NCBI GenBank assembly: GCA_964493945.1
Contig: CAZBQG010000106.1
Span: 1 to 14,244, forward strand
DNA length: 14,244 nt
Source of the DNA: CAZBQG01 sp964493945
GTDB lineage: Bacteria > Pseudomonadota > Alphaproteobacteria > Rhodospirillales > UBA2165
Direction of reading: 5' to 3'
This document shows positions 6,526 through 13,764 of the stretch, in pieces; positions within the stretch are counted from its first letter, which is position 1; every line of letters starts with the position of its first letter. The position numbers and the translations under genes were made by a program. The notes below the pieces were generated by a model. It was given only the letters and a program-made list of their open reading frames with translations, was not told the DNA's origin and made no database searches.

Positions 6526-8847
6526 AGCCTGGGCTTCCTGGATCGCGCGCCAGACTTTTTCAGGCGTTGCCGGCATATCAATATGGGCCGCACCCAGGGG
6601 CGCCAATGCATCGGTCACGGCATTCATGATGGCGGCCAGCCCACCCACATTGCCGGCCTCGCCCGCACCTTTGACGCCCAGGGGATTGGTCGGCGTCGGC
6701 ACCGGATTGTTGGCCAACTCAAAGTGACACATATCGTCGGCCCGGGGCATGCCGTAATCCATGAAGGACCCGGTCAGCAATTGACCTGAATCCTTGTCGT
6801 AAACCACCTGTTCGGTAAAAGCCTGCCCCACCGCCTGTCCGATGCCGCCATGGATCTGGCCTTCGAAGGTGAGGAGATTGATCACCGTCCCCACATCATC
6901 CACCACCACATAGCGTAACAAGGTGCATTTGCCGGTTTCCGGGTCCACCTCAACTTCGGCGATGTGACAGCCATTGGGGAAATTGGGAACGCCTGGCAGG
7001 AAACTGGTGGTCTCGAAAATGCCGATCTCCATGCCCGGCGGCAATTGGAAGGGATTATGGGCAGCCTTGGCAACATCCTTGATGGTGACGGATTTATCCG
7101 TGCCGGACACGGTGAAATTGCCGTCGTCGAAATCCACATCGCTTTCAGCCGCCTCCATCAGATGGGCGGCGATGGTCTTGGCCCGGGTGATGACCTTATC
7201 CGCCGAAATGGCGGCGGCCGATCCGCCCAGAACGGCTGTCCTGGAGGCATAGGTGCCGCCGCCGTCGGGCAATAAATCGGTGTTGCCCTCGACCACGCGG
7301 ATGTCAGACTCGTCCAAGCCTAATTTATCACTGATGAGAATTTTATACATGGTGTCGTGGCCCTGGCCATGGGACAGGGAGCCCGCCGAAACGGTCACCG
7401 CGCCCGATGAGTCAAAGCGCACCTCCACCGTCTCGCCATTGGCCTGGGCGGTTTGCTCGATAATGTTGGCGATGCCGATGCCCAGCAATTGGCCTCTGTT
7501 TTTTGCTTCCGCACGCCTGTTCTCAAAACTTTCGTAATCCGTATTCTTCAGACAATCTTCCAAATTGCGGAGAAAATCACCGCAATCGAAGGTATAGGTG
7601 TGCCCCGTCTTAAACGGCATGGCGGATTCGGGGATGGTGTTCATGCGCCGGAGTTCCGCCCGGTCCATACCCATTTCGCGGGCCGCCTGATCGATCAGTT
7701 GCTCCAGAATATAAGAGGCTTCGGGGCGGCCCGATCCACGGTATGGGCCGTTTGATGAGGTGTTGGTGAAGACGCACGAAACCTCCGCATGGATGGCGGG
7801 GGTGACATAAGTGCCGGCCAGCCCACCCCAATGGAAGGTGGGCGTGACGATGCCGGACCTGGCCAGATAGGCCCCCAGATTGGTGATGCCCGATGCCCGG
7901 ATGCCCAAAAAATTCCCCTTGGCATCGAGCGCCAGGGAAGCTTCGTTCACATGATCCCGGTCATGTTCATCCGACGCCAGCCCGTCTGACCGCTCGCAGA
8001 CCCATTTGACCGGGCGGCCGAATTCCTTGGCGGCCCAGACCATGAGGGGGTATTCGGGCGAATAACCGCCCTTCAGGCCAAAGCTGCCGCCGACCTCATC
8101 GGCCACCACCTGGACGCGGGTTTCGGGCACGTGAAAAATTTTATCGGCCATCTGGCGGCGTAGCTCATAGGGCTGCTGGACGCCCGAATGCAGGATGAAG
8201 CGCTGATCGCGTCGGTCATATTCGCCGATGCAGCCCCGGGGCTCCATGGTGTTGGGCGAGACCCGGTTGACTTGGAACTTCATCGTGATGATGTGATCGG
8301 CACCTTCGAAGGCGGCTTCCATGGCGGCCCGGTCGCCTTGCTCGAAGAAGAAGCTTTCATTGTCCGGGCAATCTTTCCAGAGGACAGGTGCGCCGGGTTG
8401 GCGCGCATACTCGGCCTGAGTGATGGAGGGCAGCAGGTCATAATCGACCTCGATCAGGTCCGCTGCGTCCTTGGCCAGGTTGACGCTTTCAGCCACGACA
8501 AGCGCCACGCAATCCCCCACATGCATGACCCGGTCGGTGGCCAGCGCTGGGCGGGGTGTCTCAAACATGGCTTGCCCATCCCGCCGGGAATAAGAAATCA
8601 GCGGGGCGTGGCTGCCATAACCGGTTGCAGCCCATTCAGAACCGGTGAGCACGCCGACAACGCCGGGTGCCGCCTTGGCCTTTGTGACGTCGAGGCGCAT
8701 GATGCGGGCATGGGCGTGGGGCGAGCGCAGCACATGGCCGTGCGCCATGCGGTGCAATATCTCGTCATCCATGAAGCGGCCTTCACCGCGCAATAGGCGG
8801 GGATCTTCCGTCCTGGGTACGGGTTGGCCGACAGCGAATTTACCCAT
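6520..8847 (-). CDS. Molybdopterin-binding large subunit, xanthine dehydrogenase family (form II CoxL-like), copy 1
   Basis: A 775-residue, full-length molybdenum hydroxylase large subunit, the part that holds molybdopterin-cytosine-dinucleotide-type Mo cofactor and the active site. Visible are the aldehyde oxidase/xanthine dehydrogenase a/b hammerhead domain (about 15-140) and the Mo-binding domain with VGGSFGLKGG (252-261). The active-site loop is GPYRGSGR (367-374), followed by GHGQGH-type SHGQGH (492-497) and the catalytic Glu in KGAGEAG (726-732). The loop resembles the form II AYRGAGR motif, not AYRCSFR of true aerobic CO dehydrogenase, so CO oxidation is unlikely; the substrate is probably an aldehyde, aromatic or N-heterocycle. 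AGGAGG lies seven bases before the ATG, in the 14-base gap after the upstream paralogue. The usually conserved VINP segment reads VINL (655-658). No FAD or [2Fe-2S] subunit gene is adjacent. Confidence 0.93.
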   Translation of the reverse strand: MGKFAVGQPVPRTEDPRLLRGEGRFMDDEILHRMAHGHVLRSPHAHARIMRLDVTKAKAAPGVVGVLTGSEWAATGYGSHAPLISYSRRDGQAMFETPRPALATDRVMHVGDCVALVVAESVNLAKDAADLIEVDYDLLPSITQAEYARQPGAPVLWKDCPDNESFFFEQGDRAAMEAAFEGADHIITMKFQVNRVSPNTMEPRGCIGEYDRRDQRFILHSGVQQPYELRRQMADKIFHVPETRVQVVADEVGGSFGLKGGYSPEYPLMVWAAKEFGRPVKWVCERSDGLASDEHDRDHVNEASLALDAKGNFLGIRASGITNLGAYLARSGIVTPTFHWGGLAGTYVTPAIHAEVSCVFTNTSSNGPYRGSGRPEASYILEQLIDQAAREMGMDRAELRRMNTIPESAMPFKTGHTYTFDCGDFLRNLEDCLKNTDYESFENRRAEAKNRGQLLGIGIANIIEQTAQANGETVEVRFDSSGAVTVSAGSLSHGQGHDTMYKILISDKLGLDESDIRVVEGNTDLLPDGGGTYASRTAVLGGSAAAISADKVITRAKTIAAHLMEAAESDVDFDDGNFTVSGTDKSVTIKDVAKAAHNPFQLPPGMEIGIFETTSFLPGVPNFPNGCHIAEVEVDPETGKCTLLRYVVVDDVGTVINLLTFEGQIHGGIGQAVGQAFTEQVVYDKDSGQLLTGSFMDYGMPRADDMCHFELANNPVPTPTNPLGVKGAGEAGNVGGLAAIMNAVTDALAPLGAAHIDMPATPEKVWRAIQEAQAG

Positions 8848-8861
8848 GATCTTTCCTCCTG

Positions 8862-11201
8862 TTAGTTTTTTGCCCCGTTCCCGGCGTTACGGATCGCCCG
8901 CCAGACCCGTTCGGGGGTTGCGGGCATATCCAAATGCCTGATGCCCAAAGGTGCAAGGGCATTGTTCAATGCGTTCATCACCGCCGATAGCGCGCCCACG
9001 GTTCCGGCTTCGGCAGCCCCCTTGACGCCCATGGGATTGGCATCGGTCAGTATCTCATTTTCATGGATGCTGAAGGGGCAGACATCCGTGGCCCGGGGCA
9101 TGGCGTAATCCATAAAGCCGCCGCTCAGCAGTTGCCCATTTTCATCATCGTAATGAATATTTTCCATCAGCGCCTGACCCGCGCCCTGCACCGCACCACC
9201 CACCAATTGGCCGGCCAATAATAATGGATTGATGACCCGGCCCACATCATCAACCATGGTATAGGCCAAAAGCCGTGTGGCGCCGGTTTCCGGGTCCACC
9301 TCCAGTTCGCAGACATGACAGCCATTTGGATAGGTCGCTTTCTCCGCCCGGAAACTGGCGAATTCATAAAGTCCTGGCTCCAGGTCCAGCGGCATTTTGG
9401 CCAACTGAAAAGAGGATTTGGCCACCTCTACCAGAGAAATGTGTTTGTCCGTTCCGCCGACCGAGAATTGCCCATCGGCGAAATCCAGATCACTTTCCGC
9501 CGCTTCCAGTAAATGGGCGGCGATCAGGCGGCCCTTCACAATGATCTTGTCCGCAGCCTTCATCAGGGCGCTGCCGCCGATGGGGGCGGAGCGGGCGCCG
9601 AAGGAACCACTGCCCATGCGGATGCGGTCCGTATCCCCTTCGATGATGCGCACCCTGTCCCAATCCAGACCCAAGGCGTCTGATACCATCTGTGTGAACA
9701 TGGTGGCGTGCCCCTGGCCGCTATCCTGGGTGCCGATCAAGACCTTTAGATTGCCTTCTCCGTCAAAACGCAGTTCGGCGCTTTCCAGGGGCTGGCCGCC
9801 CGCCGGCTCCACCGAATTTGAAATGCCAATACCCCGCAATTTGCCGCGCCCGGCGGATTCTGTCCGCCGCCCGGGGAAGCCTTCATAATCGGCGCGGCTT
9901 AGGGCCTCTTCCAGATTGGCCCCGAAATCCCCGCAATCATATGTATCGCCCAAGGGCGTGACATAGGGCATGGATTGGGCGGGAATGGTGTTGATGCGGC
10001 GCAAATGGGCGGCATCCATGCCGGTCTGAAAGGCGGCCACATCGATCATCCGTTCCATCAGATAGGCCGAATCCGGGCGGCCCGCACCCCGGTAGGGGGC
10101 AACGATATTGCGGTTGGAATAACGCACATTCACGCCGGCATGCATGGCCGGCGTGGCGTAGGAACCGGCCATCACACCTAAAAAAACGACACCGCCCGCC
10201 GCGTTGCGGTCCGTTGTCCAATAGGCGCCGATATTGGTGCTGCCCCGGCTGCGCATGGCGAGAAAGCGCCCATCTTCGTCCAGCGCCAGTTCGGCATCCG
10301 AAATCATATCGCGGGCGTGGAAATCGCTGAGCATGCCTTCGGCCCTGCTGGAGACCCATTTCACGGGCCGGCCAACTTCGCGGGAGGCCCAAAGCACCAG
10401 GGCATGTTCCACCTGATAGCCGCCCTTCATGCCGAACCCGCCCCCCACATCGGGAACCCGCACCTGGATAGCGTCTTCGGGTATTCCAAACACTTCGATG
10501 GCCAGATGGCGGCGCACGGCATGGGGCCCTTGGGTGGCGGCGTCCAGGATATACCGTTCTTCTTTTCCGTCCCAACAGCCGATGCAGCCCCTAGTTTCCA
10601 TGGCGGCGGCGGTGACCCGGTTGATTACCAATTGCTGGTGGACCCTGTGGGCGGCACCATTGAAGGCTTCCGCCACGGCCTTTGCATCGCCCACCTGATG
10701 GTAAAAAGCCTCATTGGCAGGGCAATCGGTGCGCAAGGATGGGGCGCGTCCCAAATGGTTGTCCAGGCTGGAGACGCCCACCGGTAGGGGATCATAATCC
10801 ACCTCCAAAAGTTCGGCCCCGTCCAGTGCCTGATACAGGCTCTCGGCGATGATGAAGGCAACCGGCTCACCCGTGTAGAAAACCTCCTTTCCGGCAAGCA
10901 GGGGCTGAGACGCGATAAAGGCGGGCCCGCCGTCTGATCGCTTGCGGGGCGCCTGGGGGCAGGGCGCGGTCAGGCCGGTGCGGGACAAGTCCTCACCGGT
11001 AAGCACGGCAAGCACACCGGGCGCCCGGGCAGCCGCCTCTATGTTCATGGATAGGATTTTTGCGTGCGCATGGGGGCTTCTCAGAATATGACCATGCACC
11101 ATGCCGGGCGCGTCCATATCATCGATATAGCGCCCATTGCCCCGCAAAAGTCTTGGATCCTCGGTGCGCGGTACCGGCTGGCCCAGCCCAAGAACGCCCA
11201 T
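8862..11201 (-). CDS. Molybdopterin-binding large subunit, xanthine dehydrogenase family (form II CoxL-like), copy 2
   Basis: A 779-residue paralogue of the next gene downstream; by eye roughly half of aligned residues are identical, with shared openings (GQPVPRTEDPRLLRG, 7-21) and endings. It carries VGGGFGMKGG (252-261), active-site loop APYRGAGR (368-375), SGQGH (494-498) and the Glu in KGAAEAG (727-733), so both copies look catalytically competent. The form II-type loop again argues against CO dehydrogenase. It is first in the minus-strand pair, with GGGGGAG about eight bases before the ATG and a plausible promoter just upstream. It diverges from the gamma-resorcylate decarboxylase gene across 126 bases. 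The copies differ in the region 76-110 and in the residues after the active-site loop, which suggests different substrates or a heteromeric pair, not redundancy. Electron-transfer subunits and MCD-cofactor insertion factors must lie elsewhere. Confidence 0.93.
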   Translation of the reverse strand: MGVLGLGQPVPRTEDPRLLRGNGRYIDDMDAPGMVHGHILRSPHAHAKILSMNIEAAARAPGVLAVLTGEDLSRTGLTAPCPQAPRKRSDGGPAFIASQPLLAGKEVFYTGEPVAFIIAESLYQALDGAELLEVDYDPLPVGVSSLDNHLGRAPSLRTDCPANEAFYHQVGDAKAVAEAFNGAAHRVHQQLVINRVTAAAMETRGCIGCWDGKEERYILDAATQGPHAVRRHLAIEVFGIPEDAIQVRVPDVGGGFGMKGGYQVEHALVLWASREVGRPVKWVSSRAEGMLSDFHARDMISDAELALDEDGRFLAMRSRGSTNIGAYWTTDRNAAGGVVFLGVMAGSYATPAMHAGVNVRYSNRNIVAPYRGAGRPDSAYLMERMIDVAAFQTGMDAAHLRRINTIPAQSMPYVTPLGDTYDCGDFGANLEEALSRADYEGFPGRRTESAGRGKLRGIGISNSVEPAGGQPLESAELRFDGEGNLKVLIGTQDSGQGHATMFTQMVSDALGLDWDRVRIIEGDTDRIRMGSGSFGARSAPIGGSALMKAADKIIVKGRLIAAHLLEAAESDLDFADGQFSVGGTDKHISLVEVAKSSFQLAKMPLDLEPGLYEFASFRAEKATYPNGCHVCELEVDPETGATRLLAYTMVDDVGRVINPLLLAGQLVGGAVQGAGQALMENIHYDDENGQLLSGGFMDYAMPRATDVCPFSIHENEILTDANPMGVKGAAEAGTVGALSAVMNALNNALAPLGIRHLDMPATPERVWRAIRNAGNGAKN

Positions 11202-11230
11202 GAATGTTTCTCCCCCAATTCGTGGGCCGG

Positions 11231-11260
11231 ACTATAGCATGCTGGCCGGGCGAAGGTGAA
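11231..11260 (-). promoter_or_regulatory. Candidate promoter for the tandem molybdopterin subunit genes
   Basis: Reading the minus strand, TTCACC (11260-11255) and TATAGT (11236-11231) are separated by 18 bases. The -10 matches consensus at 5/6 and the -35 at 4/6 positions. Transcription would start about 25 bases before the ATG at 11201, leaving room for the GGGGGAG ribosome site. No comparably good promoter is visible for the divergent decarboxylase gene. Confidence 0.4.
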
Positions 11261-11281
11261 AGGGGAGGTTGCCCAGAACGG

Positions 11282-11311
11282 GATTGTTCTTCACTATGGC
11301 ACGGCACAATC
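11282..11311. promoter_or_regulatory. Possible operator: 6-bp dyad in the divergent intergenic region
   Basis: GATTGT (11282-11287) and ACAATC (11306-11311) are exact inverted repeats 18 bases apart, inside the 126-base region between the divergent molybdopterin and decarboxylase genes. A tandem GGCAC-GGCAC lies within the dyad (11298-11307). The site is close to the decarboxylase start, where a repressor or LysR-type regulator could sit. Six-base arms can occur by chance, so this is tentative. Confidence 0.25.
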
Positions 11312-11327
11312 AAACGGGGAAAATTCC

Positions 11328-12311
11328 ATGGACGGTAAAGTCGGTCTGGAAGAGCATTTCGCAACTGACGAGACCATCGAAGATTCATTTGGTTTTCTCG
11401 CCGATCACACCTGGGCCGAGCTGAAATCCCGGCTTTTGGATATTCATGAAAAGCGCCTGGCGGTAATGGATGAGGGGGGTGTTGAAATAATGATCCTGTC
11501 GCTCAACGCGCCCGCCGTGCAGGCCATCCCCGACAGGACCAAGGCAGCGGAAGTGGCCCGCCGGGCCAATGATTTTCTGGCCGAACAGGTCGCCGCCCGG
11601 CCCGACCGCTTTCAGGCCCTGGCCGCCCTGCCCATGCAGGACCCGGATTTGGCCGCCACAGAATTAGGCCGCTGCATCAATGATCTGGGATTCCGGGGGG
11701 CGCTGGTCAACGGCTTTTCCCAGATCGATGAGGCGGAAAGCGCCGTTTATCTGGATTTGGAACAATATTGGCCCTTCTGGGGCGAAGCCGAACGGCTGGG
11801 TATGCCTTTTTATCTGCATCCCCGCAATCCGCTGCCCTTCATGGCGCAAATTTACGATGGCCATCCTTGGCTTTTGGGGCCGACTTGGGCCTTTGGGCAG
11901 GAAACGGCGGTGCATGCGCTTCGCCTAATCTGTTCGGGCCTGTTCGATAAATATCCGGATCTGGGCGTCATCCTGGGCCATCTTGGCGAAGGAATACCGG
12001 CCAGCCTGTGGCGCATCGATAACCGCAATGGCTGGACCAAGGCGCCGCCCTCCTATCCGGCGAAAAAGAAGGTGGCGGAATATTTCAGGGCCAATTTTCA
12101 TCTGACCACATCGGGCAATTTCCACACCCCGACTTTGGTCGGCGCCATGGGCGAGATAGGAGCGGAACGCATTCTATTTTCCACCGATTATCCCTTCGAA
12201 GGGGTGGAGGATGCCGCCATCTGGTTCGACAAGGCAGAGATCAGCGAAGGCGACCGGTTGCGTATCGGGCGGACCAACGCCTTGGAATTGTTCAAATTAC
12301 CGGGCACCTGA
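11328..12311 (+). CDS. Gamma-resorcylate (2,6-dihydroxybenzoate) decarboxylase, amidohydrolase family
   Basis: A 327-residue metal-dependent decarboxylase of the amidohydrolase/ACMSD family, expected to interconvert 2,6-dihydroxybenzoate and resorcinol plus CO2 without added cofactor. From memory of the Rhizobium MTP-10005 enzyme (also 327 residues), the metal ligands E8, H10, H164 and D287 fall at identical positions here, as do F23, H218, E221 and R229 of the active site. Long family segments are conserved: SLNAPAVQAIPDR (58-70), YLHPRNPLP (162-170), DGHPWLLGPTWAF (177-189) and FSTDYPF (284-290). Related salicylate, 2,3-dihydroxybenzoate and 5-carboxyvanillate decarboxylases share the fold but match less well. 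Start at 11328 is chosen over an upstream in-frame start at 11256 because of GGGGA seven bases before it and the family N-terminus. Known names for this function are graF and tsdA. Resorcinol hydroxylase and hydroxyquinol dioxygenase genes are not in view. Confidence 0.93.
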   Translation: MDGKVGLEEHFATDETIEDSFGFLADHTWAELKSRLLDIHEKRLAVMDEGGVEIMILSLNAPAVQAIPDRTKAAEVARRANDFLAEQVAARPDRFQALAALPMQDPDLAATELGRCINDLGFRGALVNGFSQIDEAESAVYLDLEQYWPFWGEAERLGMPFYLHPRNPLPFMAQIYDGHPWLLGPTWAFGQETAVHALRLICSGLFDKYPDLGVILGHLGEGIPASLWRIDNRNGWTKAPPSYPAKKKVAEYFRANFHLTTSGNFHTPTLVGAMGEIGAERILFSTDYPFEGVEDAAIWFDKAEISEGDRLRIGRTNALELFKLPGT

Positions 12312-12314
12312 ACG

Positions 12315-12362
12315 CTGGTCTGGTGGCTCCTGTGGTGCAATAATCGGATCAGACCAGACCAG
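12315..12362. repeat. Perfect 10-bp inverted repeat just upstream of the Sel1-EipB gene
   Basis: CTGGTCTGGT (12315-12324) and ACCAGACCAG (12353-12362) are exact reverse complements separated by 28 bases. Each arm is itself a tandem 5-mer (CTGGT twice, ACCAG twice). The right arm runs into the AGAGG ribosome site (12361-12365) of the gene at 12371. The spacer holds AATAAT (12339-12344), a possible -10 element, but I see no good -35. It has no T run, so it is not an intrinsic terminator for the decarboxylase gene. It could be a double operator around a promoter or an RNA hairpin limiting translation. Confidence 0.75.
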
Positions 12363-12370
12363 AGGTTGTT

Positions 12371-13408
12371 ATGCGGCTGTTTGGCACAAGTCTTATCCTT
12401 AGCCTGACCCTTGCCGGGGCGGCTTTTGCCGGTCCCTTCGAGGATGGCGTGGCATCCTATGGTAAGGGTGATTACAAGACCGCGGCCCAGGCTTTTGGCA
12501 AGGCCGCCCGCGCCGGTCATATGGACGCTCAGTCAAATTTGGGATTGCTCTATGAGCTGGGCCGGGGGGTGGAGCGCGATCACGCAAAGGCGGTGAGTTG
12601 GTACCGCAAGGCGGCCGATAAGGGGCAGGTGGCGGCGCAGTACAATTTGGCCCTCAAATACAAAAAGGGCCAGGGGGTGAAGAAGAATGTGGTCGAATCC
12701 GCCAGATGGCTCGTCAAGGCGGGCACCCAAAATGATGTGCCCTCGCTGCGCTTTCTCCATGACCTGCAACTGAAAGGGTTGCCCCCTGATCTGATGCCTT
12801 CGGTCCCGGCGCCGCACAAGCCCAGCTTCCGCACCTCATTGCCTTATGAAGCGGTCTATAACGCCGATATGCAGTTGCGAGGGGTCGATCAAATTCCCGA
12901 CACCTTGTTCGTTACTTATCGCCGGCGTCTGGAAGCCTTCTGTCAAGGCTGGGTGGAGAAGACTACCATTACCATAAAAATCGCCCTACCCGGTGTTCCC
13001 GAGATGGATATCTTAAGCGAAACCGAGAACCGGGAGGGCCGGGATGGGAATTGGCCCGAGATAAATCTCAATGTAACCAGGCCCGGAAAGAAGAAGCAAT
13101 CTGCCAGCGTCCTTGTCCTCAGGGATGGGCCGACGGGGCCCGGGCGCTGGATTTTCAAAGCGCCTGAATTAAGCATCGTCAAAATGAATCCTGGGATTCT
13201 TTTTCCCCTGGCCGCCCAGGACGTGTACATAAAGCGTGCCCGGCGCGGGAAATTCGTAAATATCAACTCCCAATTCGATGGGGTCAATGGCGTGATCAAG
13301 GCAACCATTATCTATAGCCTCCGGTCAAGGCGTCGGGCGCCTTTCAAGGGGATGTGTATCTCCTGGCCGGAAAGGCCCGGCATAAGGAGGTCCAGGTTGG
13401 CGGTCTGA
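12371..13408 (+). CDS. Secreted Sel1-repeat protein fused to an EipB-like (DUF1849) domain, frameshifted near its C-terminus
   Basis: The open frame encodes 345 residues. A signal peptide (cleavage after AFA, 18-20) is followed by a TPR-like helix pair (22-50) and two Sel1 repeats (about 53-85 and 89-120). After a linker comes a domain from about 157 that I assign to DUF1849, the family of the alphaproteobacterial periplasmic protein EipB. Supporting features are YEAVYNADMQL (159-169), a Cys-Gly-Trp segment EAFCQGW (188-194, C191), and the SIVKMNPGILFP...DVYIKRARRG stretch (268-293) before FDGV. From about residue 317 the sequence (RSRRRAPF onward) no longer fits; the fitting continuation lies in another frame (13318-13584). 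The final 28 or so residues of this frame are therefore probably spurious. AGAGG lies six bases before the ATG, within the end of an inverted repeat. EipB acts in cell-envelope integrity; a role here is inferred. Confidence 0.82.
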   Translation: MRLFGTSLILSLTLAGAAFAGPFEDGVASYGKGDYKTAAQAFGKAARAGHMDAQSNLGLLYELGRGVERDHAKAVSWYRKAADKGQVAAQYNLALKYKKGQGVKKNVVESARWLVKAGTQNDVPSLRFLHDLQLKGLPPDLMPSVPAPHKPSFRTSLPYEAVYNADMQLRGVDQIPDTLFVTYRRRLEAFCQGWVEKTTITIKIALPGVPEMDILSETENREGRDGNWPEINLNVTRPGKKKQSASVLVLRDGPTGPGRWIFKAPELSIVKMNPGILFPLAAQDVYIKRARRGKFVNINSQFDGVNGVIKATIIYSLRSRRRAPFKGMCISWPERPGIRRSRLAV

Positions 13409-13584
13409 AAATGAAAAACCAGATAAGCGGAAAAATAGAGGAAGCGGTTTTAGGCCTGAAGGCGATCGTTTACGAAAACGGCATCATGGCTTCCGGCGAG
13501 ATCGAAATGGGATTCGGGCTCATGAAATTCGATCTGTGGAGGGTAAAAAAACTACGCCGCCCGAAATGCAATTCAACCAAGTAG
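13318..13584 (+). pseudogene. Out-of-frame C-terminal end of the Sel1-EipB-like protein
   Basis: This frame opens at 13318, right after a TAG, and runs to TAG at 13582-13584. It reads GAFQGDVYLLAGKA, then KIEEAVLGLKAIVYENGI (about 13429-13482), MASGEIEMGFGLMKFDL and a final RRPKC. That resembles the C-terminal strand-turn-strand end of DUF1849 proteins, including a terminal Cys that would pair with C191 of the upstream frame. The shift from the frame of 12371 is -1/+2, consistent with loss of one base between about 13318 and 13345. No good independent start exists: ATG at 13411 lies 20 bases after the nearest AAGGAGG. Joined, the protein would be about 404 residues. Either the gene is recently inactivated or one base is missing from the sequence. 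Confidence 0.7.
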
Positions 13585-13596
13585 AAGGAGAAAGAA

Positions 13597-13752
13597 ATGG
13601 CTGAGGAACTGGAATTTGAGCCGATCGGTGTGGCACCACCCGATGCCCGCATCGCCGCCGCCATGGAGGCCATCGCCCTGGCCCAGGTCGCCCAATTGAA
13701 AGAGATCAAGAAAATCAGGGCGGCGGTGGATAAACTGGCCAAAAAGAAATAA
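13597..13752 (+). CDS. 51-residue charged helical small protein, function unknown
   Basis: A short reading frame with AAGGAG (13585-13590) six bases before its ATG, starting 12 bases after the stop of the EipB-like end. The product is split in charge: an acidic N-terminus (MAEELEFEPIG), a Pro-Pro break at 14-15, then an alanine-rich helix (about 16-33) leading into a basic tail (KEIKKIRAAVDKLAKKK). Heptad-like spacing of A, I, L and V from residue 19 to 48 suggests a single amphipathic or coiled-coil helix. There is no signal peptide and no membrane segment. I do not recognise a family. The strong ribosome site, clean composition and position at the end of the Sel1-EipB transcript support real coding. 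A DNA- or RNA-binding role, or a partner of another protein, is possible but not shown. Confidence 0.72.
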   Translation: MAEELEFEPIGVAPPDARIAAAMEAIALAQVAQLKEIKKIRAAVDKLAKKK

Positions 13753-13764
13753 CGCCCCTGAAAT

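Noticed and set aside
8188..8796. 202-codon plus-strand open frame
   Set aside because: It is antisense to the conserved N-terminal half of the molybdopterin subunit, with no ribosome site or recognisable domain.
9937..10575. 212-codon minus-strand frame within the second molybdopterin subunit gene
   Set aside because: It is an alternative frame of an intact gene whose own frame carries all family motifs.
6520..11201. Aerobic carbon monoxide dehydrogenase (CoxL) assignment
   Set aside because: Neither copy has the AYRCSFR active-site motif of true CO dehydrogenase. Both have a PYRG(S/A)GR loop, and no coxM or coxS gene is adjacent.
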